DNA from: Parasponia andersonii
Lineage: Eukaryota; Streptophyta; Magnoliopsida; Rosales; Cannabaceae
DNA length: 64,000 bases
Direction of reading: 5' to 3'
Assembly (NCBI GenBank): GCA_002914805.1
Contig: JXTB01000126.1
Span: 691,441-755,440, forward strand
Position numbers and translations under genes: made by a program. Shown here in pieces: positions 44,668 through 55,377 of this stretch (its first letter is position 1; each line of letters begins with the position of its first letter). Below the pieces are notes generated by a model. It did no database searches and was not told where the DNA came from. It saw nothing but the letters and a program-made list of their open reading frames with translations.

Positions 44668-45675
44668 TCACTCGGGTACTTCAACGACATCTGTTGTGGA
44701 GTCTATACGTAGGTACCGGACACCGGAGAGGCCTTTATGCGGTACCTGAAATTCTCCTCTCGAATAGGACTCGTCCCTGCAGAAGACTGGCCTTTTTAGT
44801 AATGCATGGGCACAATAATCTACTTCATATACAGTTACACCCTCCATAAATGTCGATACTGCAACTCCAATTCCTTCCCCTGAACATAACCAAAGTATAA
44901 GATCGTTATATGTAATAATGTAGACATCTATAAAAAAATGAAATAACATAAAGCTTTACCATGAGTGACAAGAAGTAGGTTTTCATTGGGATACTTATCA
45001 GCGAGGGCCTTAATAACGTGTACATATCTATTTCTTGAAGCGTTCACTTGCTCTGGCCACTTGGGCAACTGTAGTTCATCAAGAAAACGACAGCTATTAA
45101 GCAAAAACGACATCTTTTGTCCAACTAAAAAAATGAACCCCAGAAAATCTGTACGTTACCTCTTTGTAGACTGGCTCAACAGAGCGATCCACAACCCCAT
45201 CCGGGAACAAACCCTCCAGCTCCGAGACATTGAACCCGAAGTTCCCATCTCGGGGCGCCGATACGGGTCGGATCGCCTCGTTGTTCAGCATCTCGCAGAG
45301 TCCGTACTCGATCGATACTTTGAACTTCGAGGCGTCGATCGGGACGGAGCCGCCGGTGACGGCGAAGAGGCCGGAGATGACTTCGCAGGCGGTCTGGACG
45401 CACCGGAGGAACGGCGACACGAAGACCCGATGGATCGGGAAACCCAGATTGTTTCGGAGCTTCTGGCCCGTGCTGAATGCCCGGATCAGACCCGATTCGA
45501 AAAGAGGCGGGTCCCAGGGACGCGCCGCCTTGGAGACCCAGAGGTGCTCGAAGTTGTCGAGGCGGTCACCGTGCCTCATGACGACGATGTTTTGGTGGTG
45601 GGCTGGTGGGCCCTGGTAGGCGAATGGGCCGTTATGGCGGGCTTGGGCCGGGGTTTGTGTGTCCGATGGTTCCAT
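44668..45675 (-). CDS. Histidine-phosphatase-superfamily (phosphoglycerate-mutase-like) protein
   Basis: Three exons read leftward: 45160-45675, 44960-45068 and 44668-44879, joined by GT..AG introns, giving 278 residues. The catalytic R-H-G sits at residues 34-36 (V-V-M-R-H-G-D-R), a second phosphate-binding arginine in V-S-P-F-L-R-C-V-Q-T near residue 88, the acidic patch in Y-G-L-C-E-M-L, and the second histidine in L-L-V-T-H-G at about residue 208, completed by the splice into E-G-I-G-V-A-V. This is the superfamily layout with all active-site residues present. Plant relatives (At3g60420-At3g60450, from memory) are UBASH3/Sts-like phosphatases of unknown substrate rather than glycolytic mutases. 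The start at 45675 is chosen because the duplicate copy conserves the same M-x-P-S start. The convergent neighbour is DUO1. Long plus-strand open frames across exon 1 are shadows of its GC-rich codons. Confidence 0.93.
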
Positions 45676-46500
45676 TGGCGGAGGAGAGAGCGAGAGTTGG
45701 ATCCGAGTCGGAGAGCTTTTCTTGTTGTTGGAGAGTAGAAATTGCGTAAGAGAGAGTGGTTTAGGGGATCTGGTGGCAAACGGTAAGCCTAGCATTATTT
45801 TCTAAAGGGGAATAATCCAACTAACACAATATAATAAAATTAATTAAAAAAAGAAAGAAACAACGTTAACATATAGAAATTAAAGTGTTAACAATATAAC
45901 AACCGTCGATATATATATATATATTTTGGCAAATTCAGAAGACTATCAATATTTAGGCATGAAATTCCCTTAAAAAAAAAATAGTTAGGCATTAAATATG
46001 GTACCGTAGAAACTTGAAAATTTTATTGGGGCTGAGAAAATTAGCAAATCCAAGTGGTTAACTTTGATTGGAAAAATGGTCTCTTTATAGATACTTGTGA
46101 GTAGAGATTTGAGAGTTGAGACTTCGGGAGGTTCGTCCATCGAGTGGGGGTGAGACGTAATGGACCCGCCAGGCAATGGGTAATTTTGATTGACCATATT
46201 GACCCTCGAGGAGTTAGAGGATTGGAATTTGAATTTGAAAATTAAACTGGTCTAAGCATATGAAATAGTGCTTTTTAGAATTAATAGTAATATTTTTTTA
46301 GAATTAATAGCAATATCTAAATTTGGGAGACCCTTGTGGAAAAATGACGTGGTTAGGTAAGCAATACCTTGGATTTGGTGTTTGTCATGATTAGTGACGA
46401 GGATGGATTACGTATGCCAATTTTTGTGTTTTCTACAACTCTTTTCCAAGAAATTAAGTAGAAAGTCGTTGGCTAATTTTCCTTTTCTTTGTTTCCAGGG
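45676..46500. other. Upstream of the phosphatase gene, no other gene
   Basis: Promoter side of the minus-strand gene, including a short TA microsatellite (45911-45924). No coding frame is supported. Confidence 0.5.
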
Positions 46501-46914
46501 TGAGCCTATATTATTTGGCAGAGAGAAAAGAAAGAGAGAATGAAAAAAAGAATGTGGATGGAAAGACTTATTTTGTTTAGTACTTAAGANTTAATATATT
46601 TTAAAATAATTATTTTGTTATTTTTATTAATATTTTAAAATTAATGTAGAAGGTTATTTTAGTAAATTTATTTTCATGCATGGATAAAAAATTTTTCCTT
46701 TCTTTTTTCTTCCGTTTTCTTGGGGGAAATATTCGTGCAGAGTTCACTATTTTTTTTTCTCTCTCATTTTCTCTCATTTTTTTTTTTCGTTCCATTTTTC
46801 CTCCTACCAAATAATCCATCTTTTAATTTTCTTTCACTTTTCTCTCAAACTTTTTCCTTCCTACCAAATATAGCCTTAGAAACTTTTTCCTTCCTACCAA
46901 ATATAGCCTTAGAG
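46501..46914. mobile_element. MITE with short terminal inverted repeats
   Basis: The left end reads gagcctatattatttggcag. The reverse complement of the right end reads aaggctatatttggtagg, and the right end is doubled in tandem (two ~34-bp copies of ctttttccttcctaccaaat at about 46848-46915). The arms are purine-rich on the left and pyrimidine-rich on the right. The single N at 46590 lies inside. Confidence 0.6.
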
Positions 46915-48504
46915 ATAGCAGTGGAGTTAGGATGTCTTTATAGTGAGGCAAAATGATTCTATTTTATTTTTTCAAAATAGTAATAGTTCAAAAAAATCTA
47001 AAATTTTATAATGGTAATAAAATGCCAAAAAAAAAAGTTTGAAATGTAAAAGCAAAACCATATTATTTAATTTTTTATTTAAAAAATCTACTATATACAA
47101 ATACAAATGAAAAATCATAATAAAGCGACAATTATTAAATTCTATATATCTTGACTTATATACTTTAACTTTAGGAATTTAATCCCTACAAAATAATTAT
47201 AAGCATTATAAAAAAAATCTAAAATGTATAAAAACAAAAATTATTAAAGAAAAAATTGAACAAATTTTTATAATATTAATATAAATGAGAGAAAAATGAA
47301 TAAGAAAGACATGTTAACATATCTTTATGTATTGTATAATTTAGTTATTAAATAAAATTACAAACTTTTTCATTCAAAAGAAAAAAAAAAGTCCTTCAAA
47401 AAGCGGAAAAAAAAGTAGTATAAGCTTCAACACTAAAACAAAAAATTAAATCTTCTATACAAAAACTCTCCATATAAATAAAATATAAACTTATTAACTA
47501 ATTTGAATTAAAGTGAATGTCTACAACACACATATATATATATAAATAAAAAACATACATCAAGAAATTATTATTAGAAAAATTATTACAAATAATAATA
47601 ATAAATCTATAAATTTAAATGCTACAAGGACAATAATATTATTAGAAATAATCTAGCAATTTTAAATGAGAGGATAAATCACAAAAATTTCACAATATAT
47701 AAGATAAAGGAAATTACAGAGTAAGTTTTAAGAAAACCAAACCTAGTTTTATATTTCACACAATCTCACAATCTCCTTAAAACAGTTACGCCTCATCTCC
47801 GGGATACTACGAGGATTGACAACAACGTCTATCTCTTAGGATAAAATGATTCACGACTAGTAACATTGCATTAACTTAGTACTTCCAATGATATGAGTTA
47901 CACCTAAACTCTATCACCAAGACAACACTAAGGAAGCTCAAACATCTAAGAACTTGACTACACTAAAGGAAGAAGAACTTGAATTCTCACAACTACCAAC
48001 TAATTTGTGCCTAACCACCATAGAGAAATTTTAGAGAAAAGAGAGAGCAAATTACCTTGGTGTATGTAAAGATGAAAGAGAGGGTCTCATTTTATAGTAC
48101 TCAAGGGGGAAACATGCATTAAACATCTCCATTAACATGGTAAAAAATGCTTAGTTGTTACAATAATAAAGCTAAAATGTTTTGGTTGTTATGGCTGTTG
48201 CACATAACAAATTTTCCATTCCAACCATCTCACTTTTGGTATCAATTTCTCATTCATCTAAGCTCCATTTTATATATATAAATATATCACTTCAATGTAT
48301 TCGCAGAGGAAAATATGATACAATCAAGAGTATCTATTAACCTAAAGTAGATCCCATTCATTTTTATGCCTTAATCTGGCCATTTACATTGGTTTATATA
48401 ACCATTTTCCAACAATTATTTGATTTGATTTTGTCGTCACTTTTATATTTTTATGGAGATTAGAAAGACTTTGAATAGAGAAAAGAAAAATGCTGTGAGA
48501 GAAC
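46915..48504. other. Intergenic; possible LTR-like segment on the minus strand
   Basis: About 47740-48400, read leftward, has a tataaaatgagaccctctc promoter-like stretch followed by a pyrimidine-rich leader, as in copia LTRs. There is no partner copy, target-site duplication or coding domain nearby, so the LTR reading is weak. The rest is AT-rich. Confidence 0.3.
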
Positions 48505-49110
48505 AAGAAAACTATTTTCCAATAGTAAATTAGGTGAAATACACTCCTTTTATAGTCAATTTTAGAAAATACATCACTCTTAATAGTTTTCACGTAACTA
48601 CATCCTGTAAAAAAAAAAAATTAGGTGCCAAAAGACTTTTCTTAAGTCAACATTGCTAGACATGGAATCAAGCGATAGACAAAGGTGTCTAGTAACTCGA
48701 CTGATAAAAAAAAATTTGAATGTTGAGTAGTAAATAGGATGCTAGATAGGATGCTAGGGGCTCTTGACATAAGTGTCGAGCGATATTAAATAAGGTGTCT
48801 ACTGTCTAATAACTCGACCTCTCCCATCTAGCTAGATTTGGATCTTTGTTCGAATGCTATGCGTTAGACATAATATCAAAAGCATTAGACACGAGTGTGA
48901 GAGATACTATACGAGGTGTCTAGTAATTTGACTTCTTTTGTCTAGTGAGAATGTAGACGTTTGATAAGATAAGTGCTAGGGATATTTTTATATTTAAAAT
49001 AATTTAAAACTTTAAAATGTGTATTTACCAAAAAATTATTAAAAGGAGTGTATTTCCTAAAATAAATTATAGCAAAGTGTGTTTTGCAAAGAACCCCTTT
49101 TCGAATTCTA
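48505..49110. mobile_element. Non-autonomous foldback element (MULE-like inverted repeats)
   Basis: The left arm (about 48518-48600) contains gaaatacactccttttat. The reverse complement of the right arm (about 49010-49100) contains ggaaatacactccttttaat preceded by a ctataatttattttagg block that also has a counterpart on the left. The interior (48650-48960) holds three diverged copies of a word pair like gaggtgtctagtaa and ctcgac. It has no open frame. Confidence 0.55.
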
Positions 49111-49927
49111 CTTTTTTTTCCCCTCAATTTTAATTTCAAAAATTGAACAAAGAATAAAAATTTAAAATTTAAGTTGGTCCTTAAATGAATAAAGATGAAA
49201 ATTTATATCTTATATAGGGGATGATGTTGGAAGAAAAATAATTTTAATGAAAGCAAAATAGAAATTAACAAAACTCTCACATATAAAATGAAAATAAATT
49301 AAAAAATTAAGTGATAGTTAGAGCTCTTTTTGCCAAAGGCCTCGTGGAAATATGCCTTGACCCACGCCGGTCGCCACATTACTAATAAACGAACAAAAAA
49401 GAAAAGCAAGCTCTTTGTTGGGTAATTTACGCATGCAATTCTGAAAAAGCAAAGGCCAGCGTGATCAAGTTCTTAATAAAAAAGATTATTGTAAACCTTC
49501 AAATGTTGACAAATTCGAATATTTTTTTATTCAAATTATAGGCTTTGTATTTTGAATTCTGCCCTGTTGCATTCGTTCCTTTGTCTCATTTGTATAAAAT
49601 GTATCATTTCGTGCATAACTTACCAAATGATGATGTATCGTTTATTCTTTATTTTTCTTTGGCTAAATTATTCGAAAAATTAAATTAAATATACAAATAA
49701 AATTAACAACGAAATTAAATTAAAACTTAAACTTAAGTTGATCAGAATTCAGAAGATGAGCTATATGGGATGGGACCAAAAACTTGTGTTCTTTTCCCAA
49801 TTTTGATCTCCAGTTTGGTAGTTAATGTTTGATGGTCAAAAAATAGCAAACCAATGATTTTTTTTCCCCTTATGTGTGTTAGTACAACAAACTCACTTTT
49901 GTTTTTATCTGTCTCAGTAAAAATTTA
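49111..49927. other. Intergenic, AT-rich, no gene
   Basis: A short less AT-rich patch at about 49330-49430 has no supported frame. I see nothing else. Confidence 0.5.
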
Positions 49928-50086
49928 GAGCAAGTTTGGTATAAAATTCAAATTTTATTTTTAAAATTTAGAAATAACTTTCATGTAAAAAATTAGAAAT
50001 ATAAAATATTTATTCTTCAAACTATCTATATAAAAGTTATTTCTAGATTTGAAAAATAAAATTCAAATTTTATATCAAACACGTTC
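49928..50086. mobile_element. Short hairpin MITE with ~54-bp inverted repeats
   Basis: The left arm gagcaagtttggtataaaat and following bases pair with the right arm ending attttatatcaaacacgttc over about 54 bp each, leaving a ~50-bp AT-rich loop. The whole 159 bp would form a near-perfect hairpin if transcribed. Confidence 0.8.
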
Positions 50087-50094
50087 AGAATCAG

Positions 50095-50160
50095 AATCAT
50101 GTAATCAAGTGGATGAAATGATTTTTGTAGAATCATGTAATCAAGTGGATGAAATGATTT
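50095..50160. repeat. 36-bp tandem duplication
   Basis: aatcatgtaatcaagtggat and the next ten bases occur at 50095 and again at 50131 without visible change, directly beside the hairpin MITE. Confidence 0.92.
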
Positions 50161-50954
50161 AATTTGAAAGGTTAATTTCACTTTTAGCTCCTAAAGATTT
50201 ATCTTTGCCCCGTTTTGGCACTTGAACTTTAAATTTATATATTTTACAACCCAAAAATGCTAATACTGTAGATTCAACTCTTTTGTAATTGTCTGTAAAA
50301 AAATGGACAGAAAATTGATAATTTAATCAATTATCACGAGTAGAAATGTATCATTGCTTAGAATAGGAAATGTCTCTTTTTTTTTTTTTTCCTTCTTAAA
50401 CCGATTCTTTACCTTTTTTTTTTTTTTTTGGGTTCCCCTTGGTATTCTTACAGTTTTAAATCCCAAGCTTCTCCCCTTCTATATTGCTTACCTGTAAGTG
50501 AAAATTTAGGATTTTCTTGTAAGCTTGAATCAAGAGAATTCGAAGCTTTTTTACTCAAAAAATTCAACAAAGGAATAGATTGATCTACGAGATGGTCAAT
50601 TGGATTAGATGACACTGGCTGAGCTAGTCAATCTATTAGTAAGGAAATTGGGTATCTAGTGGCTGCACCTCGTCATAATCTAGTATGTGGGAATCAATTA
50701 AAAGAAAATAATCTAATTTATCCATAGTGGAATGATGAGGTGATCAGAGCATGCTTTGCAATCTTCCCGAGTCTCATGCTTTGCAAATTATTTTTTGGTT
50801 AGTAAAGTATCTAAATTTAAGAGTCAGGAGCTAAAAAGGGACAAAAAAAAAATTTCGAGGGCCATGATTTTAAGCCTAAAATTGTTTGACCAATTTTATT
50901 GTTACATCAACCGATTGTTTGATTTTATGAATTAAAAAAGAGAAAATTTGATTT
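50161..50954. other. Intergenic, AT-rich, no gene
   Basis: Low-complexity sequence with T homopolymers (50370-50430); no coding frame. Confidence 0.5.
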
Positions 50955-51325
50955 TTTATGGTAATTTTTCAAAAAAATTGAAAATCTCATATTTTGAAAT
51001 TGTATGAAAAATCTCAAATTTTAATTAGAAAAATATAATTTTAAAATTATTTAGAAAAATACCATTTTTTAATTATTGATGAGATACTTGAAGTAACTTA
51101 TCAAGTGATTTAAGGTAATTTGACCGGTTATCTCAAGTTACTAGATTAATTACTCAAAGTAACATAATTAGTTATCTTGAATACCTTTAAAAAGTACAAA
51201 TTATGAAGAAAAAAAATAGCATTTTGCTGAATATTTATTATAAATATTATTTTTCTAATTTTTTTTAAAAGTGATATATTTTTTTAAAATCAGTCTAAGA
51301 TTTTTCAAAAAATTGAACACATCTG
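50955..51325. mobile_element. Old foldback MITE
   Basis: The left flank contains tttttcaaaaaaattgaa and ttagaaaaataccatttttt. The reverse complement of the right flank contains ttcaattttttgaaaaat, ttagaaaaataatatt and a ttttttaaaa block in the same order. The central part repeats gataactt/aagttact-like words. The arms are weakly conserved. Confidence 0.5.
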
Positions 51326-53462
51326 GAATTTTTCAATTTTTGGGAAGTCGGTCCTATATCTTAGCATCTCATATGTCTATGTATGTTTAGGAGCATAGAA
51401 ACTTGGGGATTTAAAATCCAATTGAGGCTTAACTCAATTAGTATATAATTTTTGGGAATGTATAAAAGGAGAGAGATTCGAATCTTAATTAGGCCAATTT
51501 ATGTCTAAATTTCATAATAAAAATTTAATCTGGGGGATTTAAAGAGGGAATCTCGTGAGGTGTTTTATCATCTATATTCTATGCATAGGAGTGTACATAA
51601 CAACATAAAGGAAATAAAAAACAAGGACCAGTGACAGAGTGAATTAGTAAAGAACAGCAAGTAGAGAAGAGAAGAAATAGAAAGAGAATAGCTAAAGGCC
51701 CAATTGGAAGAGGAAGTCTCTAGTCATTCTCAATCATTCCTACTCTCGCTCAATTCGCGTTTATTTGATCATTTAGTTTTTATTTTTAGTTTTTCATCAT
51801 GTTTTTGCAAGTTTTTATTCATAGTTTAGTTATTCCAATTACGAACTAAATATTTGTTTTTAGGATATTAATGAATTCGAATGATGAATTTTAATTTTTC
51901 TTAGTTTATTTTTATTTCCAAATACTTTATATTAGGTGATTATTCTATCATTACTTAATGCTTTTAATTAAATTGGGTACTCAGTTAACTGATTAAGAAA
52001 TTTTAGACTAAATTCGAAGCGGAGGTTTGGAATAAGTTCATGAATAGAATAACATAAATTGTATGGGATAGGAATATAATCATAAGCTTTACATAATTTT
52101 AATAGAAATCACAAGTTTAAGAAATCTTTTACTTAATTTAATTTTCATAAGAATATAGTAAATTATTAAGCGATAATATTATTGCTAAGTCTTGGATGAG
52201 ATTAGTTATAACTATAAAGATTTTTCTAATTGGTGTTTGGGTAAATTAATTAGATTAAAAAAGAAATAATAGAAAATTAAGAGAATTGAGAAGATGAAAT
52301 TAGTATCCTATATTGTGTCAAATTTATATTTTTCTCTACATAGCTTTTGGTAGTTTCGTTGATAAAGTATTTTGTTTTTATTTTTTTCATTAGTAGTTTT
52401 CTTTTCTTTATCTTTCAAATTTGAGTTTTAATTAGTTAGATAAAATTAACGTTAATCCAATTTCAATAGTTAGTGGAATAACTTTAATTATCAATGTCGG
52501 TAGGAACGATACTTGTTTTTTAAAAGAAATAATTTCATTAATACTCATATAAAGGTTATAAAAGCCAATCACATTACATATAACCTTTTATAACGAGAAT
52601 CTGGAAAATGATTCATAAATTTGAACATAACAAATTTTTCAGAAATCATGGAGGACTGGTGGTCCTTGTGAGAACAATAGTATTTCTTAATACTGTATTA
52701 CTTCTTTTTTCAACTTCATGCACTTGTGAGCTTTTTTTTTTTTTTTTTTTTTTCACAAAATTGCAATAAGGGTCGGGGCTATTGCCACTTTTATGGCTAA
52801 AAAACATTGGCTCAAGACCCTCTTCCTATAAGCTACTTATGTAACATTATGTGTTGCTGCTATAATATTAAGGTTAACATTTGGTACGTCAAATCGTGCC
52901 AAATTGTTATCTAAAAGGACAAAATAATAACCTAAAATATGTCATCACTATAGATTCTTGTACCGTGTCACCTTTATCCTTTTCGTTCAATTTATTGTGG
53001 TGACAAAAATCTTTGCAATATTGCTCAAAATTGTAACTGATGATTGTACTTATTGTTGCAATTTATCTTTTGTAATGACATGAATATCTATTGCAACGAC
53101 AAATGATGTTACAATATAACCAATTTCCTATAATGCATGGATAGGTATATACCTTTCTTGGCTTTACCATCCGGCTTGGCCTTAGGTTGACCCGTAGCTA
53201 TAACACTGAGATTTCGCGTTGGAGAAAGAAGATAGGTCGTTTGAGATAGGAATCTCAAGGAACATTTGAAGATTAAAGAGAAGTTGCTAATAGATGAAGG
53301 TGAACATACTTGAAAGCGAGCACGAGAGCTACATGGTGAAAAACATAACTTATTATAATACATTTGTAAAAAAGTGCTTTTCTCTCAACAAGATCTCAAC
53401 CCCATATTTGACCCATGGGTGTTAATCCCACATTATATAATTGTGAGTGAATACACGATTGA
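51326..53462. other. Repeat-derived intergenic DNA; possible old gypsy LTR at about 51600-52540
   Basis: 51600-52540 resembles, in composition and order (leader-like start with ctctcgctcaattcg, long AT-rich body, an end with ggtaggaacgatactt), the long LTRs of Athila/Tat-type elements, but no partner copy or primer-binding site is seen. The T-rich stretch at 52733-52755 and the sequence up to 53340 show no supported gene. Confidence 0.3.
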
Positions 53463-55377
53463 CAAAGGTTTTGATGATAATGAATTTAGAAAGTTACAAG
53501 ATGTGGTTTGTGTGTGAAAATGATTGATAAAGCTAAGTAAATAAGGAGACAAGAATTTTATAGTAGTTCAGCCTAAAAAAAATGGGTCTACGTCCATTGT
53601 TCTTCACAACTTTTTGGAGAATAGAGGAGAACCCAAGTGTTTCTTCTTTTCGAATTAATGCAGCACTTGTTGCATATTTAGAAACGGCGAGGTACAAGTA
53701 CAACATTTCCCATGGCTTTGGATTCGACAAGAATAGAGGAGAACCCAAGTGTTTCTTTAAATCTTGGAACGTTTACTTGCACTTCTTGGTCTACTCAAAT
53801 TTCTTCGATCTCTTTAGTACCTCGAAGAATAGTTGACATTTGTTGGTTGATCTTGATACAAATTGACTCAGTGCAGCCATTTATCCCGATAAGCTCTGCA
53901 TATCTTTCAGTTTACAAGACGATTGCATGTCAATCAATGCTTGGATCTTATAAGGATTTAGCTTCATTTGATACTTTCAAAGAAATTTGAACATCTCATC
54001 AAGATACTTAACATGATCTTTAACTTTCTTCGACTTCACTAATATTTTATCAATGTAAACTTCCATCATCCTGCCTGGTATACTGCCATAGTCACTCTTC
54101 TCTTATTAACCTTTTGATCTCATTTTTCAGGGTGTAGCAGTTGTTAGTGTAGTGTCTAATGTCATGATATCGGCAAAACTTATTAGGATCACATTTTTCC
54201 TTATCCCGCCTCATCGACCCTGGTTGACAATACTGCTCTTGCTGATTTGTGACCGTATAAATATGATCTATGGGTCCATTCAACTCGGTATAGTTGTTGA
54301 ATAGTAAGGGAGCCCTTAGACTCTCTTCTTTTGCTTGGGCTGCTTTTCAGCTGATTGCTCGTTTTTCCTCTTTTTTGACTTCTTGTTATTATTTTTGGTT
54401 ATTGTGGTCACATATTTGGTTGTATCTTTTCCTTCTTCCTCTTTCATCTTATAAAGATCTTCTCGAGAAGATTCCACCCTTAGATCTCGACTAACTTTCC
54501 AGTAGAAGTATTCGAGAGTCCTACAATCTCACTTTAACAACTCCTCCCAGAGTTTAGTCTCTGGTCGCACTCCGGCTATCATTAGAGTTAAGACTCCTTC
54601 TTTAGGTGGGTTGTTGATCTTACCTAGCTCTGAGGTAAAACAATTAAGGTAAGATCACAAAGTCTACTCTAGACATTATCGAATAACAGACAAACTGATT
54701 AATACGACAACAAAGTTTTTTCAGCCTAGAATTGTTTCAAGAAGAATGTGGTTTGAAGCTACTATTAGAATGAGATCGAACTGGACTGAAGTCCTCGGAA
54801 CCATTTCTATGCTGCATCTATGAGGGTTACAGCAAAGCACTTGCAACGTGCAAGGTCATCAACTTGGTGAAGCTTCATCAGGTTGCTGAAGTGATCCATA
54901 TGTTCCTGAGATCAGATTTCCCATCAAAAATGTTTATGGTTGGAAGTTTGAATCCAATAGGAAGTGTAGTAGCTCGAACTTCTTAATTGAATGATGACTG
55001 ACGATATCCATCCGCGAGTTTATCATCCTATCCAGCAAGTGTATCTAATGTGATCCTTAGATTATGAATATCAATGTTAGGAGGAAGCACATGGTGGTAG
55101 GAGTGGTCTTTGGTCACTATTATCACGATATAAGACAAGTTGATTAGATAGGGTCTGGAATGACCTTTGTGAAGATTCCACTAAAATAGTTTGACGTGAT
55201 GGAGTTTGGTCATTATGATACGATGATGATCATTCACGACTACCTCTTTGATGTCACTGATCCAGATGTTGTCTTAGGTCTACAGAGTTTCGCCTTGGCT
55301 CCCTGCTTATTCTTTCGAAGACACTTCGTGATTGATGATTCTGCTTGTTGCTCAGACGATCATGATTAGTGAGAGTT
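53463..55377 (-). mobile_element. Ty3/gypsy (Tat-like) fossil, partial
   Basis: Read leftward: gag remnants (about 54100-55300) include a zinc-knuckle-like stretch with C-R-Y-H-D and N-C-Y-T-L-K near 54110-54180. A short reverse-transcriptase piece with V-Y-I-D-K-I-L-V-K-S at about 53990-54076 comes next, then an LTR end at about 53463-53850. That LTR is related to the one at 62101-62774 (shared ctgaactactataaaat and ccacatct blocks). Much of the interior is missing, it is broken many times, and the upstream end is cut off at the border with the Athila-like element. Old and inactive. Confidence 0.68.

Noticed and set aside
44965-45738. 257-codon plus-strand open frame
   Set aside because: Antisense shadow of the GC-rich phosphatase exon 1; no domain, while the minus strand reads a complete superfamily protein.
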